From Actinomycetes bacterium (GTDB lineage Bacteria > Actinomycetota > Acidimicrobiia > Acidimicrobiales > Acidimicrobiaceae), in assembly GCA_021823045.1 (NCBI GenBank), contig JAKAPB010000060.1:1995-8061 (forward strand): a stretch of 6,067 nucleotides of DNA, in the 5' to 3' direction. Position numbers and translations under genes: made by a program. Positions 4,143 through 6,067 of this stretch are shown here, piece by piece. Under the pieces are notes generated by a model. The model did not search any database. It saw only the letters and a list, made by a program, of their open reading frames with translations, and was not told where the DNA came from. Position 1 is the first letter of the stretch. Every line of letters begins with the position of its first letter.

Positions 4143-6067
4143 GGCTCACAAGACTTAGCCTCATGAGATTTGGCATGTTCACCGATACCGAACTCGACCT
4201 TCTCCCAGAGGGCGTCAACGTAATCATCGGTGCCAACGAAGCAGGCAAGACGACCACGATGGCAGCGATCCGCCAACTCCTCTATGGAATACCAACGAGG
4301 AGTCCCCATTCCTATCTGCACTCCAACTCCGACCTGCGCATCGGAGCGACTCTACGTGCAAACGACGGTACGGAACTGGAGGTATTTCGAATAAAGCGAA
4401 ATAATGCTCCTCTGATCTCCACCTCCAACGAAGCCATCTCGGATGAGCAAATGACCGAGTTGCTCGGAGGTGTGGGGTCAGAAGCTTACGAAACTATCTT
4501 CTCGATCAGCCACGAAGAAATCGTCTCAGGCGGTGAGGCACTCCTCAGGGGTGAAGGCGAACTCGGCAGAGCACTGCTCGCCGCCGGAACCGGGCTCACC
4601 CAACTCAACTCCACGATGGCCAAGATCACTACGAGAGCGGGTGAGCTATTCAAATCCACTGCATCAAAACCACTGATCAACGGGGCAATGGCCCGACATA
4701 AGGAATCCAAGGCTGCGATACGCGAGCTTAGCCAAAGTGCATTGGCCGCAGAACAGATCGAGGGCAGCCTCACCAAGGCAGTTGTGCTCGAACAGAAGCT
4801 AGCGTCGGATTACGAAGCGCTAAATGTTGAACTGAATCGTATCTTGAGAGTTCGACAAGTACGGGGCCAAGTGGAGCATAGGCGATCGATGAAGGAGGAG
4901 CTCTCAGCGCTCGAAAAGGAGGGTCACAAAGTTCCCATGGCGATCGGCCAACGGCTGATCCAGGCCCAGGACACCCGCCTTGAGGGAAACAGTTCGCTTA
5001 GAACACTTGGTCCAGACCTCGAGGGTCTCGAGGAAAAACTTTCCGAACTCTTCGTTGACCAGATACTAATTGAGCAGTCGCCAGAAATTGAACGCCTTGT
5101 CGAGGAGCTGGGAGCCCTCCGGCAGAACATGAAAGACCTTCCGGGCCTCAACAAAATGGTCGGAGATCTCGAACGCCGCCTAGCAATCCTCCTGCGTAAG
5201 GTACCAAACGGTTGTAGGCGAGATGATGAAGGTATACCCAAGCTCACCGATGTAGAACGGTCTCGGGTCGAACGACTAAGCGACGACTGGATCCGAATTC
5301 AAGACTCTTTAGCTAAATCAAACAGCGCCCTAGCAGAGGCGAGTCGTCTCCATGATAAAAACATCGCTGATTCTCAAGGACTCCAAGAAGCCAAAGATGT
5401 ATCGAACCTACGTTCGGCGGTCACCCGAATACGAGGTGAAGGCCAACTCGAGTCGGAATTGGAAGCGCTAAACAAGCAAATCGCACACTCCCTCAACAAG
5501 GTAGGTGCAGTCTTAGATGCGCACGAAATCAATATCGAAGCACGGGACGCCGACTTGCTCCCCCTGCCGTCGGTAGGGAGGGTGAATGAGATTGACAAAA
5601 TGGTCTTGGCGGCCAAGTCGGCATACGATACGGCCCTAGGAGAAGAAAAACGCAACAATGCCGAACTCGCCTCACTAAATGAGCAGCTAGAAAAACACCT
5701 CCTCCAGGCCGACCCGCCATCGTTAGAAGACCTAGCCGCCGCCCGCCGTATGCGCGATGAAGGTTGGAACATAATAAAAGGAATTTGGCTAAACGACTCC
5801 ACGTACGACGGACGAGCAGAAGCCTGGAGTGCAGGTCATCCCCTCGATTGGGCCTTTGAAGAGGCGGTAAAAGACGCAGACGATATCGCCGACAGACTCT
5901 GGCGAGAAGCAAAGGCTGTAGAGCGTCAGTTAAACCTACAGGCACAGATCGGTGCCAAGGTCAACATCAGCCAAACAAACCAAGCCGCATTAGAGACAGC
6001 TTCGAGACAACACAGTGACGCACTGGTTCAGTGGCAAAAGCTATGGGAGCCGGTCGGGGTCGAAGCC
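4139..6067 (+). CDS. yhaN: YhaN-type AAA/ABC ATPase with coiled coil (SbcC/Rad50-like), N-terminal part
   Basis: The frame stays open for 643 codons to the window edge. The product begins MRLTRLSLMRFGMFTDTEL, the usual first strand of Rad50/SbcC/RecF-type ATPases, followed by Walker A GANEAGKTT (31-39; K37 and T38 contact nucleotide). Further YhaN-like blocks follow: LRIGATL (66-72), YETIFSISHEE (117-127) and GELGRALLAAGTGL (140-153). From about residue 185 the sequence is Glu/Leu/Arg/Lys-rich and reads as a long coiled coil, as expected for the arm of an SMC-like protein. No CxxC zinc hook is seen in the part present; the single cysteine in this stretch lies in PNGCRRDD (358-365). The ABC signature, Walker B and C-terminal ATPase half are off the window; YhaN proteins are usually about 1000 residues. 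It should pair with the nuclease encoded upstream to bind and process DNA ends. It is truncated by the window, not by mutation. Confidence 0.9.
   Translation, partial: MRLTRLSLMRFGMFTDTELDLLPEGVNVIIGANEAGKTTTMAAIRQLLYGIPTRSPHSYLHSNSDLRIGATLRANDGTELEVFRIKRNNAPLISTSNEAISDEQMTELLGGVGSEAYETIFSISHEEIVSGGEALLRGEGELGRALLAAGTGLTQLNSTMAKITTRAGELFKSTASKPLINGAMARHKESKAAIRELSQSALAAEQIEGSLTKAVVLEQKLASDYEALNVELNRILRVRQVRGQVEHRRSMKEELSALEKEGHKVPMAIGQRLIQAQDTRLEGNSSLRTLGPDLEGLEEKLSELFVDQILIEQSPEIERLVEELGALRQNMKDLPGLNKMVGDLERRLAILLRKVPNGCRRDDEGIPKLTDVERSRVERLSDDWIRIQDSLAKSNSALAEASRLHDKNIADSQGLQEAKDVSNLRSAVTRIRGEGQLESELEALNKQIAHSLNKVGAVLDAHEINIEARDADLLPLPSVGRVNEIDKMVLAAKSAYDTALGEEKRNNAELASLNEQLEKHLLQADPPSLEDLAAARRMRDEGWNIIKGIWLNDSTYDGRAEAWSAGHPLDWAFEEAVKDADDIADRLWREAKAVERQLNLQAQIGAKVNISQTNQAALETASRQHSDALVQWQKLWEPVGVEA

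Noticed and set aside
1..6067. CRISPR array
   Set aside because: No regularly spaced direct repeats are visible anywhere in the window.

Overview
The window looks like a chromosomal stretch from a bacterium of moderate GC (about half, judged by eye), most likely an actinobacterium. Pointers are the crotonase with its FGVFCRRWGVP block, the prephenate dehydratase with a DSRP-type ACT domain, the GTG and TTG starts, and a tRNA gene without an encoded CCA. Among actinobacteria, a mid-GC acidimicrobial lineage would fit, but that is a guess.

Layout, left to right. (1) Bases 1-168 are the right end of an IS200/IS605-family insertion sequence. They hold the last 40 codons of tnpB, then a subterminal hairpin and a TCAC end. 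In such elements the same DNA is transcribed as omega-RNA, the guide RNA of the TnpB nuclease, so the flank just past base 168 is the expected guide. (2) Bases 169-414 are flanking DNA with no convincing gene. (3) Bases 415-1221 encode a crotonase/enoyl-CoA hydratase family protein with a GTG start. (4) Bases 1222-1578 are non-coding but hold three clear inverted repeats, one of them a 12-bp bulged stem. (5) Bases 1579-2511 encode prephenate dehydratase (PheA; TTG start), the committed step to phenylalanine. (6) Bases 2537-2620 are a tRNA-Ser with anticodon UGA, 25 bases after pheA. (7) Bases 2621-2891 carry a loose inverted repeat, a probable promoter, and a perfect 12-bp palindrome at the predicted transcription start. 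(8) Bases 2892-4142 and 4139-6067 (running off the right edge) are a translationally coupled pair: an SbcD/YhaO-type metallophosphoesterase nuclease and a YhaN-type ABC/coiled-coil ATPase.

The genes do not form one pathway. The crotonase is an acyl-CoA enzyme of unknown substrate, pheA is amino-acid biosynthesis, and the last two genes should make one Mre11-Rad50-like DNA end-processing complex. The two parts most worth attention are the omega-RNA/guide boundary at the left edge and the coupled nuclease-ATPase operon with its palindromic operator candidate. No new multi-gene system can be claimed from this window alone.
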